NCBI RefSeq assembly: GCF_003589595.1
Contig: NW_020654748.1
Coordinates: 1,843,738 to 1,907,737 of the forward strand
Source: Hyposmocoma kahamanoa
Lineage: Eukaryota > Arthropoda > Insecta > Lepidoptera > Cosmopterigidae
DNA length: 64,000 bases
Reading direction: 5' to 3'
The number at the start of each line of letters is the position of its first letter. Within the stretch, counting starts at the first letter, position 1. Below are positions 49,401 to 50,901 of the stretch, one piece after another. Position numbers and translations under genes: made by a program. Under the pieces are notes generated by a model. That model was not told where the DNA came from, ran no database searches, and saw only the letters and a list, made by a program, of their open reading frames with translations.

Positions 49401-50901
49401 ATTGGCTGAATTGAAATTGGAATTATCTGTAAGACGGAACACCCAAATTTCTAGTGGTAGTTGTTTTTGAGAGATGATGAAACCGGTGGTGGGAGATTTT
49501 TCTATTTCCACGGTACACATCTAGTGACAGTTGGATAGTCACTCGTGTAGCCTTTGTGGTGCACTGGAAACTTACAGCTTTTGAGGCGAGCTCGGGGAAT
49601 TTGGTGACGTAATGTTTCACATTTCAATTCCAGATCATCACGCAAGGCGGCGTCACGTACAAGAACGAGCCATGGCACCGCGAATGCTTCACTTGCACAA
49701 ACTGCAATACCTCTCTGGCTGGCCAGCGGTTCACATCGCGCGACGAGAAACCATACTGCGCTGAGTGCTTCGGAGAGCTCTTCGCTAAGCGCTGCACTTC
49801 TTGCACCAAGCCCATTACCGGTAAGCTACAGTAATACTGAATCGAACAGCAGTGGGTCACGAATATTGAGTTTAAGCCATCCTTAGAAGATGAGACTGAA
49901 AAGAGTATCAGTAGATGTACAGGATGTGCAATGAAACAAGCCTGAATAGTAAAAAAAATGTGATCTAAGTATTAAAATATTTAAATACACTTGTGACGGC
50001 CGTGCGAATTCTGAGTTCGCCTTGAGAGTTATCCTCGTGGTTGACGAGACAAACTCTATTCACAGTCCTCTAGACAATGCATCTGGCTGTGATCACGGTG
50101 ATGGACGGAACTATCATCTACTTACTTGTAAAAGAACATTGACTTACAAATAAATGGAGGACGGGTCTAATACAAAAACCACGAAAAAAATGTCCCAAGT
50201 CAACCTATTTAAACTTAGTGACATGTAAAGGAATATGAAAAAGCTAACTGCCTCCGTGGCCGAACGGTTACCATGCCGGACTGCCACGCAGAGGTCCCAG
50301 GTTCGATTCCCGGGCCGGGAGAAATATTTGTATGGCCTACATTTATTTCTCTCGTGAGTTTGGGTGTAATTTGTGGTTGTCTATGTGTGTGTCCATGGCA
50401 CCCGCGACACAGGGTTTCCCTAGTGCGGGGCTATGTTGAGTGTGAGCGTTATTATTATTATAACACGTTGAATTTAAGTTGTAATGTCATCGCAGTACTG
50501 TCTAATTTTACTTGCTTCGCTGTCAGTCGAACAAACGAAGACTAAAGCGTGAATGACGCTCTGTATACGATTTTAACGCCCTATAAGTTCGGACACTTTT
50601 TAGCGCGGACCCGACGTCCATATAATTGTAAATCAATGTAAAAGAATAACATTTATATCCAAGTCGGTTCAATTAAGAATGGCACCACTAAGTTGTAACA
50701 ATAACCTTGGTTTTTATTTAAAAAAAATACATTTATCTTTCAGGCATCGGTGGCACCCGCTTCATCTCGTTCGAGGACCGCCACTGGCACAACGACTGCT
50801 TCATCTGCGCGCAGTGCAAGACCAGCCTGGTCGGCAAGGGCTTCATCACCGACGGCCAGGACATCATCTGCCCCGAGTGCGCCAAGCAGAAACTCATGTA
50901 A
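1268..50901 (+). CDS. Lmpt: Four-and-a-half-LIM protein (Limpet/FHL), 3' part of gene, join of four exons
   Basis: Coding exons 1268..1442, 48258..48427, 49634..49820 and 50744..50901 join without a frame break (690 nt, 229 codons plus stop). The product is a run of LIM double zinc fingers: the second half of LIM1, then complete LIM2, LIM3 and LIM4. The spacing H-x2-C-x2-C-x2-C then C-x2-C repeats four times, with WH before each H-x2-C (WHEAC, WHEKC, WHREC, WHNDC). The segments DLSYKDKHWHEACF, GTKSFIP and GGVTYKNEPWH are FHL-family hallmarks. FHL proteins are LIM-only scaffolds of muscle sarcomeres and nucleus that bind actin-associated proteins and transcription factors; they are not enzymes. 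The half LIM, the first part of LIM1 and the start codon must lie left of the window. Identity with the FHL family is very sure; the fly-style symbol is by homology. Confidence 0.93.
1901..2088. mobile_element. Foldback MITE (GGGTCGTATTC family), copy 1
   Basis: 188 bp. The left end AGGGTCGTATTCTAGAACTC is inverted at 2067-2086 with two differences. The motif AGGGTCGTATTTCCAGTG recurs inside. Same family as 35695-35862. Confidence 0.75.
2340..2545 (+). repeat. tRNA-like SINE family 2
   Basis: A tRNA-like block (GGCTTAGTTGGTGTATCGCC ... GGTTCGAATCTAG) is followed by TCGATCTTTATTTAATAATT and the family end ATTGAATATCATCGTAGTGA. Polymerase III A- and B-box-like motifs are present but no paired acceptor stem, so it is not a tRNA gene. 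Confidence 0.7.
2861..3030 (+). repeat. AACCGACYTC-family repeat, truncated
   Basis: AAACCGACCTCAAACATTCG, then TTTATTGAAATCGGTTA, CCACCCTTAGAGG-like and AAATTTAAATGAGACC. The right third is missing. The full unit of this common family is ~270 bp with short inverted ends. Confidence 0.65.
4053..4086. repeat. Perfect 14-bp hairpin
   Basis: GATTGGAGGACATT, loop ATGTTT, AATGTCCTCCAATC. Too short for a microRNA precursor; origin unknown. Confidence 0.75.
4565..4815 (-). repeat. GACGAACAAGTCGTGC-family repeat
   Basis: Reverse orientation: GGGCTCCTTGTGAAAAAGTT, ATTACTGCGTTCCGGTTT and TGTTATGGATAGGCGTG. A dispersed family of up to ~370 bp with at least a dozen pieces in the window. Class not determined. 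Confidence 0.65.
5255..5455 (-). repeat. GACGAACAAGTCGTGC-family repeat, end part
   Basis: GGCGTGTCGCTTACCATCAG and ACGACTTGTTCGACCCGTC, then the outer segment ACGGTATTACATCTGATAT shared with 15590. Confidence 0.65.
5456..6025 (+). repeat. Probable LINE 3' region with TGAT tail
   Basis: GC-richer sequence without a lasting frame (5456-5850), then AT-rich sequence ending in (TTGA)n at 6003-6024, as in LINE tails. I cannot assign the protein. The 79-codon frame 5658-5897 is not recognised. Confidence 0.4.
6651..7000 (-). mobile_element. P-element-like MITE carrying THAP fragment, copy 1
   Basis: 350 bp bounded by inverted ends CTTAGAATAATAACGCATAG, with an 8-bp target duplication GCCGTAAC (6643-6650, 7001-7008). 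Read on the minus strand it holds the same THAP-like frame as the copy at 13737, but the ATG is changed to ACG. The plus-strand frame 6784-6999 is a shadow. Confidence 0.85.
7340..8122 (+). mobile_element. 5'-truncated Jockey/CR1-like LINE with TAAA tail
   Basis: The ORF2 C-terminus at 7369-7887 is followed by an AT-rich 3' UTR and ends in (AATA)n at about 8092-8118, a typical LINE tail. No 5' part is seen. The exact left edge is uncertain. Confidence 0.75.
7369..7887 (+). pseudogene. LINE reverse transcriptase ORF2, C-terminal 172 codons
   Basis: An open frame reads LYNSLIRSTLEYATPVWNP, IESIQRAFTRFLAY and a tail ending in RRNVREHLV. The LxxSxLEYxxPVWNP and RIExIQRxFxRxL blocks are characteristic of the region after the reverse transcriptase domain in Jockey/CR1-group LINEs. 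The catalytic YxDD core is upstream and absent, so this is a dead 5'-truncated copy despite 172 intact codons, which suggests a fairly young insertion. Confidence 0.82.
8319..8607. mobile_element. MITE (ACAATAGTGTTGTAACTC family), copy 1
   Basis: The left end CAGTAGTGTTGTAACTCAAA is inverted at 8584-8606 (TTTTTGAGTTAATACACTAT). The body shares AAACAAATTAAAAGATA and AATAAACTTTAACCT with 32810-33188. Confidence 0.65.
8971..9243 (+). repeat. AACCGACYTC-family repeat, complete
   Basis: From ACACCGACCTTAAAAGTG to TTTTTTGAGTCGGTTT, with the conserved inner blocks GCCACCCTTAGAGGTGGAAT and CGCAATTATAC. The two ends are inverted copies of AACCGACYTC. Confidence 0.7.
9765..9900 (+). repeat. tRNA-like SINE family 2, truncated copy
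   Basis: TTAGTTGGTATAGCGTCTGG and B box GGTTCGAATCC, then GAGTGTTCGGTATTTGTATT. Matches the copies at 2340 and 33540. Confidence 0.65.
9955..9990 (+). repeat. (ACTT)n microsatellite
   Basis: About eight ACTT units. Nothing else around it in 9910-11000 except short unrecognised frames. Confidence 0.85.
11005..11165 (+). repeat. tRNA-like SINE family 2, diverged copy
   Basis: AGCTCAGATGGTAAGAGCAG with B-box-like GTTCGAGTCC and the family end CAAACTGGTGGAGTTTTTTC. Heavily diverged and not a functional tRNA. Confidence 0.55.
11165..11335 (+). repeat. tRNA-like SINE family 3
   Basis: GGCCGTGGTAACCTAATGG with B box GGTTCGAATCC near 11223, body AAATTTACCATGAGTTTTTC and ACATCGTAATGAAACTT. A second copy is at 15105-15245. 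The leading tRNA-like part differs from family 2. Confidence 0.6.
11370..11470 (+). repeat. RTE-like LINE 3' tail
   Basis: TTAGGCTAGCGTGGCAGACT, GAGAGGAGATCTGTACCCAA and GTTGATGATAATTAAC. Same layout (GCGTGGCRGACTATGGCCTA ... GTTGATGATGA) at 16000-16080 and 38015-38110. A very common lepidopteran LINE end. Confidence 0.6.
11470..12995. other. Intronic stretch, nothing recognised
   Basis: AT-rich with only short scattered frames (11513-11716, 11703-11927, 12041-12229) lacking known motifs. No copies elsewhere in the window noticed. Confidence 0.5.
13000..13480 (-). repeat. GACGAACAAGTCGTGC-family repeat split by GC-rich MITE
   Basis: The left part CGCTCCTTGTGAGAGTTCGT (13000-13070) and right part ACCAGGCGCACGACTTCTTC (13401-13480) flank the MITE 13071-13400. 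Confidence 0.6.
13071..13400. mobile_element. GC-rich MITE with GTCGCCA repeats
   Basis: 330 bp with perfect 15-bp inverted ends CTCACCGGGACGCCA, inserted in a GACGAACAAG-family repeat. The interior has many GTCGCCA/TGGCGAC copies in both orientations, e.g. TTGGCGACGTCGCCAA at 13298-13313, and is much GC-richer than the surroundings. The frames over it (13031-13452) are shadows with no recognisable protein. No clean target duplication was found. Confidence 0.75.
13737..14118 (+). mobile_element. P-element-like MITE carrying THAP fragment, copy 2
   Basis: 382 bp with inverted ends CTTAGAATAATAAC(A/G)CATAG and an 8-bp target duplication ACTGAGGT (13729-13736, 14119-14126). It is inserted in an AACCGACYTC-family repeat whose sequence resumes on the far side. 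Inside is a 40-codon THAP-like frame. An 8-bp duplication plus a THAP domain suggests the P-element superfamily rather than hAT. Confidence 0.85.
13882..14004 (+). CDS. Partial THAP zinc-finger frame inside MITE
   Basis: ATG then TKCAVNECKNTSVKHKIDTN and ITFHKEVTRF, 40 codons to TAA. The C-x4-C pair followed by a basic loop and FHK is the N-terminal half of a THAP DNA-binding domain, as at the N-terminus of P-element transposases. The second C-x2-H ligand pair is absent, so this is probably one exon or a truncated remnant. The same frame survives in the other copy with few changes. Confidence 0.6.
   Translation: MTKCAVNECKNTSVKHKIDTNITFHKEVTRFNLYFYINIH
14609..14825 (-). mobile_element. tRNA-headed SINE, copy 1
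   Basis: On the minus strand it starts GCCTCCGTGGCGGAACGGTT with A-box-like and B-box (GGTCGATTCC-like) segments, then a ~130-bp body ending ...GTGTGCGTTATT and an (ATT)n tail at 14609-14624. Same family as 26631, 40097 and 50248. RNA polymerase III-driven, copied by a partner LINE. Confidence 0.85.
14901..15087. mobile_element. Long foldback MITE (CCGTCCGAAACAATTA family), copy 1
   Basis: 187 bp, largely one hairpin: GGGGGTCTACT at 14901 and AGTAGACCCCC at 15077, with arms GATATCCGTCCGAAACAATT and the inverse at 15039-15062. Same family as 20059-20233. Confidence 0.78.
15105..15245 (+). repeat. tRNA-like SINE family 3, second copy
   Basis: AGAGGCCGTAGGTTCGAATCC then AAATTTACCATGAGGTTTTC and GACATCGTGATGAAACTTT, matching 11165-11335. 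It abuts an oppositely oriented SINE family 2 copy. Confidence 0.6.
15240..15510 (-). repeat. tRNA-like SINE family 2, long copy
   Basis: The minus-strand tRNA-like core (GGTTCGAACCGACG on the plus strand, 15310-15325) is preceded by GTCTTTGTACTTGGTC and GCGCCATCTATGAGAAATCT, shared with the copy at 33405. This shows the family extends ~130 bp beyond the tRNA-like core. Confidence 0.65.
15590..15960 (+). repeat. GACGAACAAGTCGTGC-family repeat, longest copy
   Basis: From the outer segment ATACCGTATGTTGTATGTTT through GACGGGACGAACAAGTCGTG, AACGCAGTAATGCT and GGAGCTCTACG. No polymerase III boxes seen. Confidence 0.7.
16000..16080 (+). repeat. RTE-like LINE 3' tail, diverged
   Basis: GGGCTAGCGTGGCGAACTAT to AAAAGTGATGATGACTTTG. 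Confidence 0.5.
16090..17225. other. Intronic stretch, nothing recognised
   Basis: The 75-codon frame at 16286-16513 (hydrophobic start, lysine-rich end) has no known homologue that I recognise. No repeat structure seen. Confidence 0.5.
17230..17455 (+). repeat. GACGAACAAGTCGTGC-family repeat, inner part
   Basis: AAGCGACACGCCTGTCTATA to CACAAGGAGCTCTACTGCTA. Confidence 0.65.
17830..19115 (+). mobile_element. Nearly complete mariner-family transposon
   Basis: Perfect 25-bp inverted ends lie at 17832-17856 and 19089-19113 (outer bases TAGGGGTTAAAGTATGAAAT), flanked by TA-rich sequence as expected for TA target duplication. The total of ~1.28 kb is the usual full mariner length. It carries one transposase gene broken by a single-base deletion. 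It lies in the first Lmpt intron. Confidence 0.93.
18018..19036 (+). pseudogene. mariner D,D34D transposase, one frameshift
   Basis: The frame from ATG 18018 gives the paired helix-turn-helix N-terminus (MDTAKIRVIFEYEFRRGTNA) and the linker RGRPPT. It is lost near 18270, where one base is missing compared with the copy at 59320 (ACTACCAGG here, ACTACCCAGG there). The second frame continues to 19036 with WVPHDL, CDEKW, HDNARPH and SPDLAPTDYHFF. The second and third catalytic aspartates are separated by exactly 34 residues (D,D34D). The protein would be about 340 residues, the usual mariner size. All catalytic residues remain, so the lesion is recent. Confidence 0.92.
19375..19475 (+). repeat. 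tRNA-like SINE family 2, tail fragment
   Basis: TTATTAATAATTATAACAAA, then CTAGTAGAGTAATTTCAC and ATTGAATACCATTATAGT. A reversed copy of the same tail lies at 19850-19945. Confidence 0.5.
19850..19945 (-). repeat. tRNA-like SINE family 2, tail fragment
   Basis: GTGAAATATTTACTCTAGTT, then TGTTATAATTATTAATACAA and AATCGAACACAAAGAAAAAT, the reverse of the family end. Confidence 0.5.
20059..20233. mobile_element. Long foldback MITE (CCGTCCGAAACAATTA family), copy 2
   Basis: Arms CGATATCCGTCCGAAACAAT and ATTGTTTTGGACGTATGTCG, with inner arms TCAAATAAGTAATATTCGAC and the inverse. Outer sequence CTACTCCCG/CGGGAGGAG. Confidence 0.75.
20268..20640 (-). repeat. Probable LINE 3' end with GATA tail
   Basis: (TAGA)n at 20274-20290 begins an AT-rich stretch, followed by CCGAGAGAAGTCAAATAGTG and GGTGAGCGATCGCAGCCCAA. 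The layout fits a reversed LINE tail, but no protein is seen. Confidence 0.4.
20826..21110 (-). repeat. LINE 3' UTR with GAATA tail, reverse copy
   Basis: Starts GAATAGAAATGAACAGAATA and ends GCTGATTTTCAGTGGACCCT, the reverse complement layout of 46296-46657. Confidence 0.65.
21421..21520 (+). promoter_or_regulatory. GC- and CpG-rich patch before exon 21677, possible promoter
   Basis: In an otherwise AT-rich intron this stretch is strongly GC- and CpG-rich (for example CGACGGCGGCAGTACCGCGCG near 21465-21485) and no repeat family seen elsewhere explains it. It ends about 160 bases before the open frame at 21677. No clear TATA box was seen. Promoter function is inferred. Confidence 0.35.
21677..21896 (+). 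CDS. Candidate alternative first (or cassette) coding exon of Lmpt
   Basis: An open frame starts at ATG 21677 (G at -3) and reads MSADVLSDDLKSRLHL for 73 codons plus one base, up to a possible donor CAG|GTTATT at 21896/21897. The donor phase (1) is the same as that of exon 1268-1442, so it would splice in frame to exon 48258, giving ...RKTAA-GTKKMEYK. The residues are charged and low-repeat, unlike the shadow frames around it. A GC-rich patch (21421-21510) lies just upstream, as for a promoter. The ATG also sits 2 bases after TTTTGTACAG; if that is an acceptor, the exon is 222 nt (21675-21896), a frame-preserving cassette. It would replace or split the first zinc pair of LIM2. I do not recognise this peptide. 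Inference from phase, context and codon look; transcripts would decide. Confidence 0.55.
23095..23330 (-). repeat. GACGAACAAGTCGTGC-family repeat inside old mariner
   Basis: TCAGGGTGACGGGCGCAGTG and GGACAGGCGTGTCTCTTACC, then ACAACTTGTTCGTCCCATCA in reverse orientation. Confidence 0.65.
23475..24200 (-). pseudogene. Non-LTR retrotransposon ORF2 C-terminus (decayed)
   Basis: Minus-strand translation gives RLVYFSYFHSIMSTVYGILVWG near 24100-24170, then RAIRSAYRLCPRIPLREKFKE and IGIMTVASQYIYSNILYARE to KLVVPRFRLTKVND (23998-23830). This matches the conserved post-RT end of Jockey/CR1-like LINE ORF2 proteins. Frame changes show decay. The LINE 3' end is the microsatellite tail (CAAAGT)n at 23475-23500, seen here on the opposite strand. 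The 5' part is missing, as usual for LINE insertions. Confidence 0.75.
24554..24798. mobile_element. MITE with ATGCGCGATTTTGAATG ends
   Basis: 245 bp with 17-bp inverted ends (24554-24570; 24782-24798, one mismatch). The interior has further partly inverted AT-rich blocks (ATGGATTAATTAGTATTATT). Only copy in the window. Confidence 0.65.
24937..25222 (+). mobile_element. hAT-type MITE family 1, copy A
   Basis: 286 bp with ~30-bp inverted ends (CATTGACTTACAAATAAACG and matching right end) and a perfect 8-bp target duplication ATCTGGAT (24929-24936, 25223-25230). Eight-bp duplication fits the hAT superfamily. No coding capacity. Confidence 0.93.
26478..26526 (+). CDS. Candidate short alternative first exon of Lmpt
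   Basis: The start AAAAATGG (A at -3, G at +4) is near ideal. It reads MVVLLKKKRTKREKIL and then meets a strong donor A|GTGAGT at 26526/26527, leaving one base (phase 1). This joins in frame to exon 48258 and would give ...KIL-S-TKKMEYK. The basic peptide KKKRTKREK could act as a nuclear localisation signal or phospholipid contact. The upstream 26440-26478 stretch has a TATA-like core in a small palindrome (CTGGTTTATAACCAG, 26450-26464). Only 16 codons support it, so chance is possible. RNA evidence would decide. Confidence 0.4.
26631..26848 (+). mobile_element. tRNA-headed SINE, copy 2
   Basis: Head CTGCCTCCGCGGCCGAACGG, B box GGTTCGATTCC near 26683, body with a (TG)n run, end GTGTGCGTTAGTATT. 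The most diverged of the four copies. It follows the candidate Lmpt exon 26478-26526 by about 100 bases. Confidence 0.85.
26860..29780. other. Long intronic stretch without recognised elements
   Basis: About 2.9 kb after the SINE at 26631. A small GC-rich patch lies at 26935-27005 (CCCGCCAGTGGGCGCCGGGC). Otherwise very AT-rich with no repeats recognised, unusual for this TE-dense window. GGAATTGAAGGCGAAAAAGA at 28711 and GGAGTTGAAGGCGAACAAGA at 28883 form a local near-duplicate. Confidence 0.5.
29788..30199. mobile_element. TIR element with 34-bp inverted ends
   Basis: CCATCGAGTATATAACCAGA at 29788 continues to 29821 and is inverted at 30166-30199 with three mismatches. The 412-bp interior has a 62-codon frame (29895-30083) that I do not recognise. 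A GACGAACAAG repeat begins immediately after the right end. Confidence 0.65.
30200..30320 (+). repeat. GACGAACAAGTCGTGC-family repeat, fragment
   Basis: GTGACGAACAAGTCGTGCAC to AAGATCTGTGGGGCATTGTC. Confidence 0.6.
30405..30560 (+). promoter_or_regulatory. GC-rich TATA-containing patch, candidate promoter in Lmpt intron
   Basis: A sharply GC-rich stretch (GCGCGGGCGCGTGCGCCCGTCC and CCCGACCCGACCCGACACG blocks) surrounds CATATATAAATAC at about 30462-30474, a good TATA box. The long frame over it (30365-30613) is low-complexity R/P/A sequence and not convincing as protein. It directly follows a fragment of the GACGAACAAGTCGTGC repeat and a LINE-like tail. It could start a non-coding first exon of Lmpt, or be part of a repeat not seen elsewhere in the window. 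Confidence 0.35.
31308..31535 (+). mobile_element. hAT-type MITE family 1, copy B (internal deletion)
   Basis: 228 bp, the same ends, with a ~50-bp internal deletion after GTCAACCTATT. Perfect 8-bp target duplication GGTGAGAA (31300-31307, 31536-31543). Confidence 0.93.
31950..32045. repeat. Possible relic of CCGTCCGAAACAATTA foldback MITE
   Basis: GAGGCTCCCGCTCTCCCTCC then CGAAACAATTACTCTCCAAG with a short opposite arm. Diverged, so tentative. Confidence 0.35.
32632..32706 (+). repeat. Dispersed repeat pair member
   Basis: AAACAAACCAACATTTCGGG and CCTTTACAGATCCCATAGTC, matched at 40810-40900. No class assigned. Confidence 0.5.
32810..33188. mobile_element. MITE (ACAATAGTGTTGTAACTC family), copy 2
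   Basis: The left end ACAATAATGTTGTAATTCAA is inverted at 33165-33187. The body is colinear with 8319-8607 but ~90 bp longer. Confidence 0.65.
33215..33350 (-). repeat. tRNA-like SINE family 2, tail fragment
   Basis: The plus strand reads ATTGATATTCAATTATTTTT, CTAGTTTGTTATAATTATTA and ATACAAAGATCGAACACTCA, the reverse of the family end. It faces a plus-strand copy at 33405-33685. Confidence 0.6.
33405..33685 (+). repeat. tRNA-like SINE family 2, long copy
   Basis: Leader GCGCTACGACTAAAATGTCG, then GGCTTAGTTGGTATAGCTTC, the B box GGTTCGAATCC and the tail TCGATCTTTGTATTAATAAT. With 15240-15510 it defines the full unit. Confidence 0.7.
33730..33850 (+). repeat. tRNA-like SINE family 2, tail fragment
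   Basis: TTAGATCTTTTTTATTAATA then CAAAACTAGTGAAGTTATTT. Third piece of the same family within 650 bp. Confidence 0.5.
33850..35500. other. Intronic stretch, nothing recognised
   Basis: AT-rich with (AATA)n near 34780-34806. No frame above ~60 codons and no shared repeat found. Confidence 0.5.
35506..35929 (-). repeat. AACCGACYTC-family repeat split by foldback MITE
   Basis: AAACCGACTTCGAAAAAAAA at the left, ACTTTCGAGGTCGTTTTTT at the right. The middle is interrupted by the MITE 35695-35862. Confidence 0.75.
35695..35862. mobile_element. Foldback MITE (GGGTCGTATTC family), copy 2, nested
   Basis: 168 bp with ends GGTTCGTATTCTAGAACTCT and its inverse at 35842-35860. It interrupts an AACCGACYTC-family repeat (35506-35929) between GGTGGCAAACT and ATGAATGCGG. 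Confidence 0.75.
36653..36898 (-). repeat. AACCGACYTC-family repeat
   Basis: AACCGGCTTCAAAAACTTGT to AACTTTTGAGGTTCTTTTT, with the family inner sequence GATGAATCCGGTTTAC. The flanks are simple. Confidence 0.65.
36950..37015 (+). repeat. GACGAACAAGTCGTGC-family repeat, fragment
   Basis: GTGACGGGACGAACAAGGCG, then GCCTGATGGTAAACTACAC. Confidence 0.6.
38015..38112 (+). repeat. RTE-like LINE 3' tail
   Basis: TTGGGCGAGTGTGGCGGACA, CTGAGAAAAGACCCGTGTCC and TGGGTTGATAATGATGA. Confidence 0.6.
38875..39160 (+). mobile_element. hAT-type MITE family 1, copy C
   Basis: 286 bp full copy. Perfect 8-bp target duplication TAGAAGGC (38867-38874, 39161-39168). Confidence 0.93.
39685..39890. repeat. GACGAACAAGTCGTGC-family repeat, rearranged
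   Basis: 39685-39788 is in forward and 39795-39880 in reverse orientation (GAGCTCCTTGTGAAAAAA), so the copy is two inverted pieces. Confidence 0.55.
40097..40323 (+). mobile_element. tRNA-headed SINE, copy 3
   Basis: Head GCCTCCGTGGCCGAACGGTT, B box GGTTCGATTCC near 40149, body to GTGTGCGTTATT, then an A-run of about 20 (40303-40323). The frames over it are shadows. Confidence 0.88.
40810..40900 (+). repeat. Dispersed repeat pair member
   Basis: AAACAAACCAACGTTTTGAG and CCTTTACAGGTCCCATGGTC, matching 32632-32706. Confidence 0.5.
41563..42044. mobile_element. Foldback element (GTTGTAACTCAAAA family) with nested repeat
   Basis: The left end CACTGTTGTAACTCAAAATT and GAGAAAACACGATTT are inverted at 42000-42044 (CAAATCGTGTTTTTCAATTC). 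A complete AACCGACYTC repeat (41628-41899) lies inside near the left end. A lone similar left end occurs at 4345-4390. Confidence 0.65.
41628..41899 (+). repeat. AACCGACYTC-family repeat, complete, nested
   Basis: AACCGACCTCAAAAGTGCAT to TTTGGAAGTCGGTT, 272 bp, the best-preserved copy in the window. It inserted into the foldback element 41563-42044. Confidence 0.75.
42185..42352 (-). repeat. GACGAACAAGTCGTGC-family repeat
   Basis: TCAGGGTGACGGGCGCAGTG and GTTATGGATAGGCGTGTCGC in reverse orientation. Confidence 0.62.
43567..43835 (+). repeat. GACGAACAAGTCGTGC-family repeat
   Basis: GTCGTGCGCCTGATGGTAAG to ACTCTTTCACATGGCGCTC. Confidence 0.65.
43836..46290. other. Intronic stretch, mostly unrecognised
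   Basis: Apart from 43965-44065 no repeat is seen. A TATA-like CTATATAAAAG occurs at 44212-44222 without other promoter evidence. The 76-codon minus-strand frame at 45859-46089 is not recognised. Confidence 0.45.
43965..44065 (+). repeat. Dispersed repeat pair member
   Basis: GATTCCGCCTACGTCAAGTT and GACCGGTGGATTTCTGG. A related stretch is at 63690-63775 (CCAATGTCAAGTTGAGGAAC, GGACCGGTAAATTCC). Class unknown. Confidence 0.45.
46296..46657 (+). repeat. LINE 3' UTR with TATTC tail
   Basis: TTAGGGTCCACTGAAAATCA, then a T-rich run, AATAAA-like TGTAATAAATG and (TATTC)n at 46631-46656. The inverse of 20826-21110, confirming a family. Confidence 0.65.
46696..46975 (+). repeat. GACGAACAAGTCGTGC-family repeat
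   Basis: GACGGGACGAACAAGTCGTG to ACTCTTTCTCGAGCTCTTA. It lies directly after a LINE tail. Confidence 0.65.
47560..47645 (+). repeat. (CA)n-rich microsatellite
   Basis: About 85 bases of CACACA interrupted by GCA and ATA units. The frames over it (47429-47687) are repeat artefacts. Confidence 0.9.
47655..47892 (+). repeat. LINE 3' end with TTTA tail
   Basis: CTAAGTATAAGTAAGCTGTA, GGGCTGGTGATCTGTAATAC, then GTGAGAGAAACAATAAAGAT and (TTTA)n to 47890. The poly(A) signal followed by a simple tail is LINE-like. Confidence 0.5.
48258..48427 (+). CDS. Lmpt: Lmpt coding exon: LIM2 and first zinc pair of LIM3
   Basis: The acceptor TTGTCCATCAG ends at 48257 and the donor GTTAGT starts at 48428. The first two bases complete a glycine codon with the G left by the upstream exon (phase 1), then TKKMEYKTRQWHEKCFCC. 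The LIM2 ligands HEKC, CC, VVC and CAGC are intact, and CVKC at the end begins LIM3. It ends in phase 0. The long minus-strand frame over it (48254-48586) is a shadow. Confidence 0.93.
49240..49520 (-). pseudogene. LINE ORF2 extreme C-terminus in Lmpt intron
   Basis: Minus-strand frame 49520-49293 ends in FTVSAARMWYKLPAGIRDSS SVALFKRK, the very common end of insect LINE ORF2 proteins (FxxxAxxxWNxLPxxIRxxxSxxxFKxxL). It lies between Lmpt exons 48258 and 49634. The tail (AATAAATAATTATATA on the minus strand) is at 49240-49260. Confidence 0.65.
49634..49820 (+). CDS. Lmpt: Lmpt coding exon: LIM3 and first zinc pair of LIM4
   Basis: The acceptor ATTTCAATTCCAG ends at 49633 and the donor GTAAGC begins at 49821. 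It reads IITQGGVTYKNEPWHREC to CTSCTKPIT plus one base (phase 1). LIM3 ligands HREC, TC, NC and CAEC are intact. The block GGVTYKNEPWH is typical of FHL LIM3. The minus-strand frame 49624-49860 is a shadow. Confidence 0.93.
50137..50638 (+). mobile_element. hAT-type MITE family 1, copy D, interrupted by a SINE
   Basis: The copy lies in the last Lmpt intron, just before the terminal exon. Perfect 8-bp target duplication TAAAAGAA (50129-50136, 50639-50646). A tRNA-headed SINE (50248-50461) sits inside after GAAAAAGCTAA, splitting the MITE into two parts that rejoin at CACGTTGAATTTAA. Confidence 0.93.
50248..50461 (+). mobile_element. tRNA-headed SINE, copy 4, nested in hAT-type MITE
   Basis: Almost identical to copy 3 in its body. 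It ends GAGCGTTATTATTATTATAA and sits inside MITE copy D, so it inserted later than that MITE. Only a very short possible target duplication (TAAC) is visible. Confidence 0.88.
50744..50901 (+). CDS. Lmpt: Lmpt terminal coding exon: LIM4 and stop
   Basis: The acceptor TTTATCTTTCAG ends at 50743. Two bases complete the split glycine codon, then IGGTRFISFEDRHWHNDCF, FICAQC and CPECAKQKLM, with the stop TAA at 50899-50901. This is the last LIM finger of the FHL family. The exon is clearly GC-richer than its surroundings, as expected for constrained coding sequence. Confidence 0.93.
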
